DNA from: UBA5704 sp036380715
GTDB lineage: Bacteria > Acidobacteriota > Thermoanaerobaculia > Multivoradales > UBA5704
Assembly: GCA_036380715.1 (NCBI GenBank)
Contig: DASVEF010000126.1
Coordinates: 22,324 to 86,323, forward strand
Reading direction: 5' to 3'
DNA length: 64,000 bases
Shown: positions 15,653-23,992 of the stretch, one piece after another
How the letters are laid out: each line of letters begins with the position of its first letter
Position numbering within the stretch: the stretch's first letter is position 1
The notes under the pieces: generated by a model
The model's database searches: none
What the model was told of the DNA's origin: nothing
The model's input: only the letters and a program-made list of their open reading frames with translations
Program-made: the position numbers and the translations under genes

Positions 15653-16465
15653 CTACCGCGCCGGCTCCTCCCGGTTGAACGCCGCTCCGCCGCCCAGCAG
15701 CCCGAACGGGTTGATCGGGTCCCCCTTCCACCACCGCTTCTCCGGGGTCAGCCGGAAGATGGCGAAGTGGAGGTGGGGGCCTTCCGGGTTCGCGTTGCCG
15801 GAGGTCCCCACGTAGCCGATGACCTGGCCGCGGCGCACCTGGTCGCCCTCCTTCAGGCCCTTGGCATAGCTCTCCAGGTGGGCGTAGTAGTAGGCGTAAG
15901 CCTCCGTGGGATCGAACTGGTAGATCGACAGGCCGCCCTGGGCGCTGTTGAACAGCTTGGCGATCCGGCCGTCCTCGACCGCCACGACCGGCGTATTGCG
16001 CGGCGCCATGATGTCCATGGCTTCGTGCCGCCGCGCCCCTCCCCCGCGAACGTCGTCGAACGTGTTCGCGAGCTGCTCGCGGCGGAACCCCTGCACCGGG
16101 ACCAGCAGATTGCGGTCCGCCAGGTTGCCGCTCGGGGCCGAGGCCCTGGGCGGCGGCGGGAGCTGCTCGCGCGCCCCCGGCTCGACCGGGCTTCCCTGGA
16201 TCCAGGGGCGCGATCCGGAAGAGGCCCGGGGCGCCGGAGCCGCGTCTGAAGGGGTCGTCTCCGGCGCCGGCCCGGCGGCCGGAGGCCCGGGGGCCTGGCC
16301 GATCGTCGGCTGAGCGTCCGCGGCGGGCTGGGGAGGGCTCTGGGTGTTGAACGCCCACAGGATCAGCAGCACCGTGGCGGCCCCGAGGATGAAGCCGCCG
16401 AGCCCGGCGAGGACGACCGATCCGCCCGGCCGCCTGTCTGGTTCCCTCTTCTCCACCGGGCTCAT
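15653..16465 (-). CDS. Membrane-anchored M23 (LytM) peptidase
   Basis: This 270-residue protein has an N-terminal membrane anchor (about residues 17-38), a long Pro/Ala-rich linker and a C-terminal LytM domain (about 130-265). The zinc ligands appear in RRHEAMDI (HxxxD, near 149) and in PHLHFAIF (HxH, near 231). M23 enzymes cut peptidoglycan cross-bridges, and this one has a complete catalytic set. It is followed upstream by an L,D-transpeptidase only 4 bases away, so the pair probably remodels the cell wall together. Confidence 0.88.
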   Translation of the reverse strand: MSPVEKREPDRRPGGSVVLAGLGGFILGAATVLLILWAFNTQSPPQPAADAQPTIGQAPGPPAAGPAPETTPSDAAPAPRASSGSRPWIQGSPVEPGAREQLPPPPRASAPSGNLADRNLLVPVQGFRREQLANTFDDVRGGGARRHEAMDIMAPRNTPVVAVEDGRIAKLFNSAQGGLSIYQFDPTEAYAYYYAHLESYAKGLKEGDQVRRGQVIGYVGTSGNANPEGPHLHFAIFRLTPEKRWWKGDPINPFGLLGGGAAFNREEPAR

Positions 16466-16469
16466 GGCT

Positions 16470-17546
16470 TTACTCCCGGAACAGGACGGGCGTCCCCGGC
16501 TCCACCAGGGCGGCGAGCGTCAGAGCGTCCCAGTTGGTCAGGCGCACGCAGCCGTGGGACGTCGTCTTGCCGACCGTCCTCGGCTCGGGCGTGCCGTGGA
16601 GCCCGTAGTGCTCCTTGCTGATGTCGATCCAGACCAGACCGACCGGGTTGTTGGGTCCGGCGGCGATCTTCGCCTTGGAGTGCGCGGGATCGGCGTCCCA
16701 GAACAGGTCGGGGTTGTAGTTGAAGGTGGGGTTGCGCGCCACCGCGTTGACCTTCCAGTCGCCGATCGGCAGCGGGTCGTGCTCGCTGCCGGCGGTGATC
16801 GGAGCGAAGAAGACGACTTGGTCCCCCCGCTCGACCGTCAAGGTCGACTGCGACTTGGAGACGGTGACGCGCGCCCCTTCCGGCGCCTTGGCCGGCTGGG
16901 CCGAGACCGGCCGCACGTTGGGCACGCGGATCCTCTCCCCCACAGCGAAGCGGGCGTTGCGGTTGAGCTTCTTGAGGAACTCCGGCGTGGCGTGGAACCT
17001 CTCGGAGAGCATCTCCAGCACCGACGTGTAGGCGAGCGCGGGGAGCTTGGACTTCTCCACCATGTCCTCGGGGATCTCCGGCGCGAAGGGGCCGTTGGCG
17101 TCGTCCGGGGTGATGGTGTAGGACACGAGCGCCGGCTGGCCGCCGGCGGCGGCGACCAGCTTCTGCCAGGTGGCCGGGTCGACCTTGCCGGTGGACGGCA
17201 GGCCGTTCGCCGCCTGGAACGCCGCGAGCGCCTTGCGGGTGTTGCTCCCCGGATTGCCGTCGATCACGCCTGGGGAGAAGCCGGCCCGGTCGAGCAGGAT
17301 CTGGAGGTCGGCGCCCGACTTCATGGAAACCGGGGTCCCCTGCGGTTGCGGCGCCGGAGCGGCGGCCTGCGGGGCGGCAGGCTGCGCGGGAGGCTGCTGC
17401 TGGGCCGGAGGTTGTTGTTGTTGCGCCTGGGGTTGGGCGGCCGGCTTCTGCTCCTGAGGGAGCGGCGGCCGGGCGGCGGCCGGCACGGCGAGCCCCGCCA
17501 GCAGCGCCAGAATGAGGAAAAAGCATCTATAACCAATCCTTGGCAT
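16470..17546 (-). CDS. Secreted L,D-transpeptidase (YkuD) with peptidoglycan-binding domain
   Basis: This 358-residue protein has a signal peptide (residues 1-25), a Gln/Pro/Ala-rich linker, a PG_binding_1 domain (about 75-135; LQILLDRAGFSPGVIDG) and a LysM-like segment. The C-terminal YkuD domain (about 225-355) carries the catalytic motif HGTPEPRTVGKTTSHGCVRL (Cys near 333). It would form 3-3 cross-links or attach proteins in the periplasmic wall. The ATG at MPRIGYRCFF is preceded by GGAGATACG and starts the signal peptide. It is upstream of, and co-oriented with, the M23 peptidase, and divergent from the AI-2E-type permease across 116 bases. Confidence 0.9.
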   Translation of the reverse strand: MPRIGYRCFFLILALLAGLAVPAAARPPLPQEQKPAAQPQAQQQQPPAQQQPPAQPAAPQAAAPAPQPQGTPVSMKSGADLQILLDRAGFSPGVIDGNPGSNTRKALAAFQAANGLPSTGKVDPATWQKLVAAAGGQPALVSYTITPDDANGPFAPEIPEDMVEKSKLPALAYTSVLEMLSERFHATPEFLKKLNRNARFAVGERIRVPNVRPVSAQPAKAPEGARVTVSKSQSTLTVERGDQVVFFAPITAGSEHDPLPIGDWKVNAVARNPTFNYNPDLFWDADPAHSKAKIAAGPNNPVGLVWIDISKEHYGLHGTPEPRTVGKTTSHGCVRLTNWDALTLAALVEPGTPVLFRE

Positions 17547-17662
17547 GGATCGTATCTCCTGGTTCAGGACGGCCTTAGGACCGTCTGCGCCCTGAAGATG
17601 CAACCCCCGAGCCACCTATCCGTCACTCTCCATGAAAGAATAGGGCGATCCTCGAGGCCCCC

Positions 17663-18808
17663 ATGAACGAAAAATCTCTCAGCCACTACTTCTTCATCGC
17701 CGTCCTGATCGGCACGGCGCTCCTGTTCTTCCGCATGGTGGGGGCGTTCCTGATTCCCGTGCTGCTGGCGGCGGTGTTCGCGACCCTGTTCTACCCGATG
17801 TACGAAGGATTCCTGCGCGCCTTCCGTGGACGCCGGACGCTGTCCGCCCTCTTCTGCTGCTTCCTGCTGCTGCTGGGAATACTGCTCCCCATCTACGGCG
17901 TCGCCCACCTGGTGACGCTGGAGGCGATCGACCTCTACCACACGGCGCAGGAGAAGGTCACCGAGGTCATCCAGAAGGGGGAGGCGGGGCCCATCGGCCG
18001 CTTCAAGAATTCGGGCTGGGTGCGCCAGCTCCGGCTCGACCAGATCAACTGGCGGGAGAGCCTGCGCAACGCAGCGGCGTCCGGCGGGACGTTCGTGGCG
18101 GGCCTGATCAACAAGACTTCGCGCGGCACGATCCAGCTCGTGGTTATGTTGTTCATCACCCTCTTCACGATGTTCTACTTCTTCCGCGACGGCAGGGTGT
18201 TGCTGCGGCGGATCCGCTACCTGATCCCGCTCGACCGGGAGTACAAGAACGCCATCGTCAGCCGGTTCACCTCCGTGGCCCGGGCCACGGTCCGGGGCAC
18301 CCTGCTGATCGCGCTGGCCCAGGGGGTGCTCGCCGGGCTCACGCTGTGGATCTTCGGCGTCGGCTCGCCCTTCCTCTGGGGGCTGGTGGCCACGTTCGCG
18401 GCGATCATCCCCCTCGTCGGGGTGTGGGTGGTGCTCTACCCCGCCGCTTTCATCCAGATGGCGATCGGCAACCTGTGGCAGGGGATCGGGATCCTGCTGG
18501 TCACCGTGGTGGTGATCGTCAACGTCGACAACGTGCTGCGCCCCCGGCTGGTCGGCCAGGAGGCCGGCATGCACGACCTGATGGTCTTCTTCTCGACCCT
18601 GGGGGGGATCGGCATGTTCGGTCCCGCCGGCTTCATCATCGGCCCGATGATCGCCGCCCTCTTCCTCACCCTGCTGGACATCTACAGCGCGGAGTTCAAG
18701 GAGGACCTGGATGGCTCGGTGACGATCGTGGGGCCTGCCCCGGACCTGGCCTCCCCGCCCGAACGGCCCTCACCCCCGGCCCCTCTCCCGCGAGCGGGAG
18801 AGGGGTGA
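17663..18808 (+). CDS. AI-2E family (PerM-like) transporter
   Basis: This 381-residue inner-membrane protein has about eight hydrophobic segments and the family's C-terminal block (DNVLRPRLVGQEAGMHDLMVFFSTLGG...GFIIGPMIAALFLTLLDIY). Members have been proposed to export autoinducer-2 or act as Na+/H+ antiporters; the substrate here is unknown. The last 15 or so residues (ERPSPPAPLPRAGEG) and the stop codon come from a foldback palindrome, so the native C-terminus was probably replaced. Confidence 0.88.
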   Translation: MNEKSLSHYFFIAVLIGTALLFFRMVGAFLIPVLLAAVFATLFYPMYEGFLRAFRGRRTLSALFCCFLLLLGILLPIYGVAHLVTLEAIDLYHTAQEKVTEVIQKGEAGPIGRFKNSGWVRQLRLDQINWRESLRNAAASGGTFVAGLINKTSRGTIQLVVMLFITLFTMFYFFRDGRVLLRRIRYLIPLDREYKNAIVSRFTSVARATVRGTLLIALAQGVLAGLTLWIFGVGSPFLWGLVATFAAIIPLVGVWVVLYPAAFIQMAIGNLWQGIGILLVTVVVIVNVDNVLRPRLVGQEAGMHDLMVFFSTLGGIGMFGPAGFIIGPMIAALFLTLLDIYSAEFKEDLDGSVTIVGPAPDLASPPERPSPPAPLPRAGEG

Positions 18809-18850
18809 AGCCTGTCTTCTCCCCCTCTCCCGGTGACGGGGGTGAGGGTC
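18765..18850. repeat. Foldback palindromic element (copy 2)
   Basis: The left arm reads GGCCCTCACCCCCGG with CCCTCTCCCGCGAGCGGGAGAGGG hairpin blocks; the right arm ends GGGGGTGAGGGTC. It overlaps the 3' end of the AI-2E gene and abuts the stop of the convergent R3H ATPase gene, where it may also terminate transcription. Confidence 0.75.
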
Positions 18851-20510
18851 ACCCCGGATAGATGACGACCCGCCGGTAAGGCTCCTCTCCCTTGCTCGTC
18901 GAAGTGAGGCCGTAGCGCTCGACGATCTGGTGCTGGAGGCGGCGGACGTGGTTGTTGCGCGGCGGGAGCTCGACCGGCTTCCCCTGGTCCAGGGCCTCGT
19001 CGATCGCCTCCTCCACCTCCCGCAGCGCCTCCTGGTCCTCGGCCTGCACCTCGGCCGCGTCGACCTGGAAGAAGGCGTGGAGGAAGTTCTCCATCTGGGC
19101 GATGGTGTTGCTCTTGATCACCTGCAGCGGGACCCCCTTGGCCGCGGCGTCGCGCAGCCGCCGGGGCTGGCGCCGCTCCTGCGCCTTGAGGCTGAGCACC
19201 AGGTCGGCCATGTCCAGGTCGTCGACCACATAGGCCGGCACCCGGAACTTGCGGATGGCGCGCTCCAGCTTGTCGCGGCTGACCGCGTAGGGGTAGATGC
19301 GCACCGTCTTGCCCTTCGGAGGGCGGACCGGCGGCTCGGCCTCGGGCCGCTCCTCCGCGGGCGGCCAGACGGCGGCCTGCCAGGGGGCCGGCTGCGAACG
19401 CTCCGCCCGGCCGCGCTCCCTCGTTTTCCCCCGCGGGCCCGGGGGGCGCCCGCCGTTCCCGCGGCGGCCGAAGGCCGGCCGCTCCGGGAAGGGGGTCTCC
19501 GTCCGCTCGGCGCTGAACCTCTCCACCTCGCCATCCTCCTTGCGCACCCGCATCTCGGGGCGCGGCGGGACGTCGCGCAGGAAGCGGTCGACCACCTCGG
19601 CCACGTCGTGGTGGACGGCCAAGCGGTCCTTGTCCTGGATCTCGATCAGCACGTTGAAGGTCGGGGGCGCCTTGCGCTCCAGCACCGTCTTCTGGGTACC
19701 GCGCCGGCGCGCCTCCTCGTCCGACAGGGTCACCGCCTGGATGCCTCCCACGAGGTCGGACAGGGTCGGGTTCTGGAGCAGGTTCTCCAGCGTGTTGCCG
19801 TGCGCCGTGGCCACGAGCTGCACGCCGCGCTCGGCGATGGTGCGCGCCGCCAGGGCCTCCGCCGTGGTGCCGATCTCGTCGATGACGATCACCTGCGGCA
19901 TGTGGTTCTCGACCGCCTCGATCATCACCGAGTGCTGTTCGTCGGGCGAGGGGACCTGCATGCGCCGGGCGCGGCCGATCCCCGGGTGCGGGATGTCGCC
20001 GTCGCCGGCGATCTCGTTGGAGGTGTCGACGACGATCACCCGCTTGTTCAGCTCGTCGCCGAGCACGCGGGCGGCTTCGCGCAGCAGCGTCGTCTTGCCC
20101 ACGCCCGGCCGGCCGAGGAGCAGGATCGACCGCCCCTCCTCGATCACGTCGCGCAGGATGTCGACCGTGCCGAACACCGCGCGGCCCACCCGGCAGGTCA
20201 GGCCGATGACGTCGCCCACCCGGTTGCGGATCGCCGAGATGCGGTGGAGCGTGCGCTCGATGCCGGCCCGGTTGTCCTTGCCGAAGCGGCCGACGCGCTG
20301 AGTCACATAATCGAGGTCCGAGCGGGTGACCGGGCTCTCCGACAGGATCTCGCCGCGGTCGGGGTAGCGGACCTCCGGCAGGCGCCCGAGATCGAGCACG
20401 ATCTCGATGAGCGAGCCCTTCTCCGGCTTGGCTTCGATCGCCTGGCGGAGATGGGGAGGCATCACCTCCAGCAGCAGCTTCAGATCGTCGGTGGTCTGTT
20501 CTCCCGTCAC
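18849..20510 (-). CDS. SpoIIIAA-like AAA ATPase with R3H domain
   Basis: This 553-residue cytoplasmic protein matches the R3H/SpoIIIAA-like (ycf45) family. It has an N-terminal domain, an AAA core with Walker A GRPGVGKTT (near 137) and Walker B VIVIDEIG (near 210), and a disordered Arg/Pro/Gly-rich linker (about 355-415). A C-terminal nucleic-acid-binding region carries an R3H motif (VRRLQHQIVERYGL). The exact role is unknown; the domains suggest ATP-dependent single-stranded nucleic-acid handling. The GTG start is chosen because GAGGAGGAGG lies just upstream; a longer ATG form at 20543 has no ribosome site. It is divergent from the DUF4097 gene. Confidence 0.85.
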   Translation of the reverse strand: MTGEQTTDDLKLLLEVMPPHLRQAIEAKPEKGSLIEIVLDLGRLPEVRYPDRGEILSESPVTRSDLDYVTQRVGRFGKDNRAGIERTLHRISAIRNRVGDVIGLTCRVGRAVFGTVDILRDVIEEGRSILLLGRPGVGKTTLLREAARVLGDELNKRVIVVDTSNEIAGDGDIPHPGIGRARRMQVPSPDEQHSVMIEAVENHMPQVIVIDEIGTTAEALAARTIAERGVQLVATAHGNTLENLLQNPTLSDLVGGIQAVTLSDEEARRRGTQKTVLERKAPPTFNVLIEIQDKDRLAVHHDVAEVVDRFLRDVPPRPEMRVRKEDGEVERFSAERTETPFPERPAFGRRGNGGRPPGPRGKTRERGRAERSQPAPWQAAVWPPAEERPEAEPPVRPPKGKTVRIYPYAVSRDKLERAIRKFRVPAYVVDDLDMADLVLSLKAQERRQPRRLRDAAAKGVPLQVIKSNTIAQMENFLHAFFQVDAAEVQAEDQEALREVEEAIDEALDQGKPVELPPRNNHVRRLQHQIVERYGLTSTSKGEEPYRRVVIYPG

Positions 20511-20623
20511 GGCCTCCTCCTCTCGACAGAGGCTACCATCCATTCGGCGGAGGCAAAATCAGTGCCGCCTGGAACCCGTGGAGCGTTCCGCTCGTAAGAG
20601 GGGCTGAAAGGAGGAGATTTCCC

Positions 20624-21466
20624 ATGCGCACTCTCGCTCTCCGCACCTTCCTGGCCCTGGCGGGCCTCACCCTGTCGTGGACCGCGGCGGAGGCGGTCAC
20701 CCTCAAGGAGCCGTTCGAGCTGACCCACCCGCTGGCGGCGGGCGGCACCCTCACCTTGGAGAACACCAACGGCTCGGTCACCCTCGAAGCCTGGGACCGC
20801 AACGAAGTGCGGGTGGAGGCCGAGAAGCGGGTGAAAGCCTCGTCCGACGAGCAGGCCCGCGAGATCATGAAGCGGCTCCAGATCGAAGTGAAGAAGGACG
20901 CCAATTCGCTGAGCCTCGTGACGAAGATGCCCCGCAAGGACTCCGGCCTGCTCTCCTGGCTCAGCGGCAGCAGCTACGACGCCGGCGTCACCTACCGGAT
21001 CCGGGTGCCGCGCAGCGTGACCCTCGACGCCGGCACGGTCAACGGCGGCATCAAGCTCACCGGCACCCGCGGCAAGGCTGAGCTCGAGACGGTCAACGGC
21101 ACCATCCAGATCGAAGGAGCTCAGGGGAGCTTCGACCTGGAGACCACCAACGGGGCGATCCAGGTGGCCCGCACGGCCGGCGGGGTCCGGGCGTCGACCA
21201 CCAACGGGAGCATCGACGTGCGCCTCACCGAGGTCGCGGCCGGCGAGGACCTCTCGTTCGCCACGACCAACGGCAGCGTCACCCTGCAGCTCCCGAGGAA
21301 CGCCCGCGCCTCGGTCGACGCGGCCGCGACCAACGGGCGTGTCAGCAGCGACTTCGAGGTCGACGGCGAGTCCGGAAAGCACCGCCTGGAGGGAGACATC
21401 AATGGCGGCGGCGGGCGCCTGCGCATCCGGACGACGAACGGCAGCGTGAAGCTCGTGGCCGAATAG
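20624..21466 (+). CDS. Secreted DUF4097-type beta-strand repeat protein
   Basis: This 280-residue protein has a signal peptide (residues 1-25). The remainder is built of short beta repeats containing ETVNGTI, TTNGAI, TTNGSI and ATTNGSV, the Asn-Gly turns characteristic of the DUF4097 (adhesin-like) right-handed beta-helix group. It is probably periplasmic or surface-located; the role is unknown. AGGAGG precedes the ATG at 7 bases. It may be co-transcribed with the ketosynthase gene 66 bases downstream. Confidence 0.82.
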   Translation: MRTLALRTFLALAGLTLSWTAAEAVTLKEPFELTHPLAAGGTLTLENTNGSVTLEAWDRNEVRVEAEKRVKASSDEQAREIMKRLQIEVKKDANSLSLVTKMPRKDSGLLSWLSGSSYDAGVTYRIRVPRSVTLDAGTVNGGIKLTGTRGKAELETVNGTIQIEGAQGSFDLETTNGAIQVARTAGGVRASTTNGSIDVRLTEVAAGEDLSFATTNGSVTLQLPRNARASVDAAATNGRVSSDFEVDGESGKHRLEGDINGGGGRLRIRTTNGSVKLVAE

Positions 21467-21532
21467 CGCCCCCCTTCTCCACACGGCGTGACCTCCTGTG
21501 ACACAATTCCGTGTCCTGAAAGGAGGCCGCGC

Positions 21533-23116
21533 CTGCGTAGAGTCGGCGTGTTCGGCTGGGGAGTCGTCGCACCCCGGTCTCCCAACATCCAAGAGTTCGA
21601 GCGGAACCTCGCCTCGTCGGAGAGCTGGCTGAGCCCGTTCCAGGGGTTCGGCCCGAACAACTTCCTCGTCGGGATGCCGGAGTTCTCGTTCCAGGACTAC
21701 CACGCCTGGATCGACGCGCGTTTTCCGCCCAGCCGCTTCCGGCAGCTCCAGGAGAAGATGGACCTGACGACCCTGTTCGCGATCGGCTCGTTCATCCAGT
21801 CGCTGGGGCAGAACCCCGGGATCGAGGAAGAGCTGACCCGGTTGGGCACCCAGGCCCACATCTACGTCGGCACCGGCATCGGCAACATCATCACCATCTC
21901 CGAGCAGACCCGCTCGCTCGACCGGGCGCAGCGGCGCTGGGACCGCTTCTGGGCCGAGCGCAATCCGGACCTCCAGGCCTGGCGGGAGAAGAGCCCGGAA
22001 GAGCGGACCGCCGAGCCGGGCATGCCGCCGGACCCGGAGACCCTCCCCCCGGAGGACCGTGCCGACGCCGACCTCGTCTGGTGGCACTGGTGGGCGGGCC
22101 GCTCGTCCGACCTCCAGTCCTACCTGCACGAGCTCGTCGAGATCGAGTCGCTCACCGTCGAAGGCAACGTCGAGAGCGGCAAGATGAGCCTGCTCAAGGA
22201 GAAGCAGCGGCGGCAGCGGCAGCTCCAGGAGCGCTGGGGCGCCCCCATGCCGCCCTGGCAGGCGGCCTCGGCCAACCTGGTCTGGAACCTTCACAACACG
22301 CCGGCGGCGCAGATCTCCATGCTCGGCAAGATCACCGGCCTCGCCTTCGCGCCGGTGGCCGCCTGCTCCACGTTCGGCGTGACCCTCAAGCTGGCCATGG
22401 ACGCGATCGAGCGCGGCGAGGCCAAGGCCGTGGTGGTGGGGGCGACCGACCCGCCGCCGCACCCGCTCTCCGTCGGCGCCTTCTACTCGGCGCGCGTGAT
22501 CTCCTCCGACACCAACGTCTCCAAGCCGCTGACCGGAATGAGGGGGACCCACGTCGGCGGCGGCTCGGTGATCTGGATCGTCGGCGACCTGGAGCACATG
22601 ACGGCCCGCGGCTTCAAGCCGCTGGGGATGGAGCCGGTCGCGATCGGGGTGAGCTCGGACGCCGACCACATCATCACGCCGTCGGTGGAGGGTCCGACGG
22701 AAGCGATCCGCCAGGCGTTCGAGGCCTCCGGCTTCCGTCCGGAAGAGATCGGCACCTGGGACCTCCATGCCACCGCCACCCCCGGCGACTACCAGGAGGT
22801 CCACAACCTGCGCTCGCTCCTCCCGGACTCCGTGCTGGTCACCGCCCGCAAGGGGACTTTCGGCCACGGCATGTCCGCCGCTGGAGGGTGGGAGCTGACG
22901 GCCCAGTATCTCGGCTACGAGCGCGGCACCCTCTTCCCCACGCCGCTCTCCCGGGGCGAGCTCAACGAGCAGATCGGGGCGATCCACACCCGCTTCGTCT
23001 GCGACCAGGCCGTCCCGCCGCCTCCCGGTCCCGCGGGCAAGCTGTCCATGGGCGTAGGCGGAATCAACGCCTGCGTGATCTCGCGTCCCCTGTCAAAAGA
23101 ACCGAAAAAAGAGTAG
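21533..23116 (+). CDS. Orphan beta-ketoacyl synthase with large insertion
   Basis: A thiolase-fold ketosynthase with a Cys-His-His triad: AACSTFG (Cys278), LHATATPG (His412) and GTFGHGMS (His445). Spacings resemble those of FabF. It is about 527 residues, roughly 110 longer than FabF. The extra is a charged, Trp-rich insertion (about residues 125-255) before the Cys domain. It has no adjacent ACP, acyltransferase or ketoreductase, so its substrate is unclear. The start is unusual. AAAGGAGG lies 6 bases before a CTG (21533) that begins just ahead of the first beta strand (RVGVFGWG). The alternatives are GTG 21488, upstream of that site, and GTG 21548. Conventional callers would probably report 21488. 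Confidence 0.8.
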   Translation: MRRVGVFGWGVVAPRSPNIQEFERNLASSESWLSPFQGFGPNNFLVGMPEFSFQDYHAWIDARFPPSRFRQLQEKMDLTTLFAIGSFIQSLGQNPGIEEELTRLGTQAHIYVGTGIGNIITISEQTRSLDRAQRRWDRFWAERNPDLQAWREKSPEERTAEPGMPPDPETLPPEDRADADLVWWHWWAGRSSDLQSYLHELVEIESLTVEGNVESGKMSLLKEKQRRQRQLQERWGAPMPPWQAASANLVWNLHNTPAAQISMLGKITGLAFAPVAACSTFGVTLKLAMDAIERGEAKAVVVGATDPPPHPLSVGAFYSARVISSDTNVSKPLTGMRGTHVGGGSVIWIVGDLEHMTARGFKPLGMEPVAIGVSSDADHIITPSVEGPTEAIRQAFEASGFRPEEIGTWDLHATATPGDYQEVHNLRSLLPDSVLVTARKGTFGHGMSAAGGWELTAQYLGYERGTLFPTPLSRGELNEQIGAIHTRFVCDQAVPPPPGPAGKLSMGVGGINACVISRPLSKEPKKE

Positions 23117-23208
23117 ACCGGTACAGCCCTTGCAGCCCGTTCCAGGCGGGCGGTGAGGCGTCCGAACCGCCTCCCGCTCTCTCTTTCAAACCGAAGGGAG
23201 GAAACTTC

Positions 23209-23907
23209 ATGAACAGACAGCAGTGGACCCTTCTGGGCGGCGCCGCCGGGTTGGGCGCCGGACTCATGTACCTGCTGGACCCCGGCAACGGAGGCCGCCG
23301 CCGCGCCCTGGCCAAAGACAAATGCGTGCGGGCCTACCACGTGAGCAGCGACGCGCTGCGCAAGTCGTCGCGCGACCTCGGCAACCGAAGCAAGGGCCTG
23401 GTGGCGGGCGCGCGCTCCAAACTCCGCAAGGGAGACGACGCTCCCGACCAGGTGCTGGAAGGGCGGGTGCGCTCCACGCTGGGCCGCGCCGTCTCTCATC
23501 CCGGCGCGCTCCTCGTCGAAGTCTACGAGGGGCGCGTCATCCTGCGGGGTGATGTGCTCGCCTCCGAGCTGAGCCACCTGCTCTCGACCGTCCAGTCGGT
23601 CAAGGGCGTTTCCGAGGTGGACAACCAGCTCAACGTCCATGAGAGCGCCGAGGGGGTCTCCGCATTGCAGAACGGCGCCTCGCGCCGCCGCCGGACCTTG
23701 ACCCTGACCCCCGCCGGGCGCCTGCTCGCCGGCACGGCGGGCGGAGTCCTCGCCGCCGCCGGCCTGACGCGCCGCGACAAGCTCGGCGCGGCCCTCGGCG
23801 CCGCCGGCCTCGGCCTGCTCGCCACGACGAGCGGCTTCGGCGTGGACAAGGCCGCGGGCCTGCTCCGCCGCCGCGCAAACGACGAGGCGCAGGCGGAAGC
23901 GCTGTAA
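23209..23907 (+). CDS. BON-domain protein with N-terminal glycine-rich membrane segment
   Basis: This 232-residue protein begins with a Gly-rich hydrophobic helix (about residues 6-22) followed by a YtxH-like basic region. A BON domain (about 80-145: LEGRVRSTLGRAVSHPGALLVEV ... VEVDNQLNVHE-type end) follows, and then Gly/Ala-rich hydrophobic C-terminal segments. BON domains bind phospholipid and often occur in envelope-stress proteins. GGGAGG lies 6 bases before the ATG. It follows the ketosynthase by 92 bases. Confidence 0.8.
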   Translation: MNRQQWTLLGGAAGLGAGLMYLLDPGNGGRRRALAKDKCVRAYHVSSDALRKSSRDLGNRSKGLVAGARSKLRKGDDAPDQVLEGRVRSTLGRAVSHPGALLVEVYEGRVILRGDVLASELSHLLSTVQSVKGVSEVDNQLNVHESAEGVSALQNGASRRRRTLTLTPAGRLLAGTAGGVLAAAGLTRRDKLGAALGAAGLGLLATTSGFGVDKAAGLLRRRANDEAQAEAL

Positions 23908-23923
23908 CGCAGACTCGAACCGT

Positions 23924-23953
23924 CGCAGGGGCGCGGCATGCCGCGCCCCTGCG
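23924..23953. terminator. 30-bp perfect palindrome, probable bidirectional terminator
   Basis: The sequence CGCAGGGGCGCGGCA and its exact reverse complement abut with no loop base. It lies in the 85-base gap between the convergent BON and pentein-like genes. There is no T-tract, so a role as a dispersed palindromic repeat is equally possible. Confidence 0.55.
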
Positions 23954-23992
23954 ATACCTACCCTCCCCGCGCCTTCTCCGACGACGAAGCCC

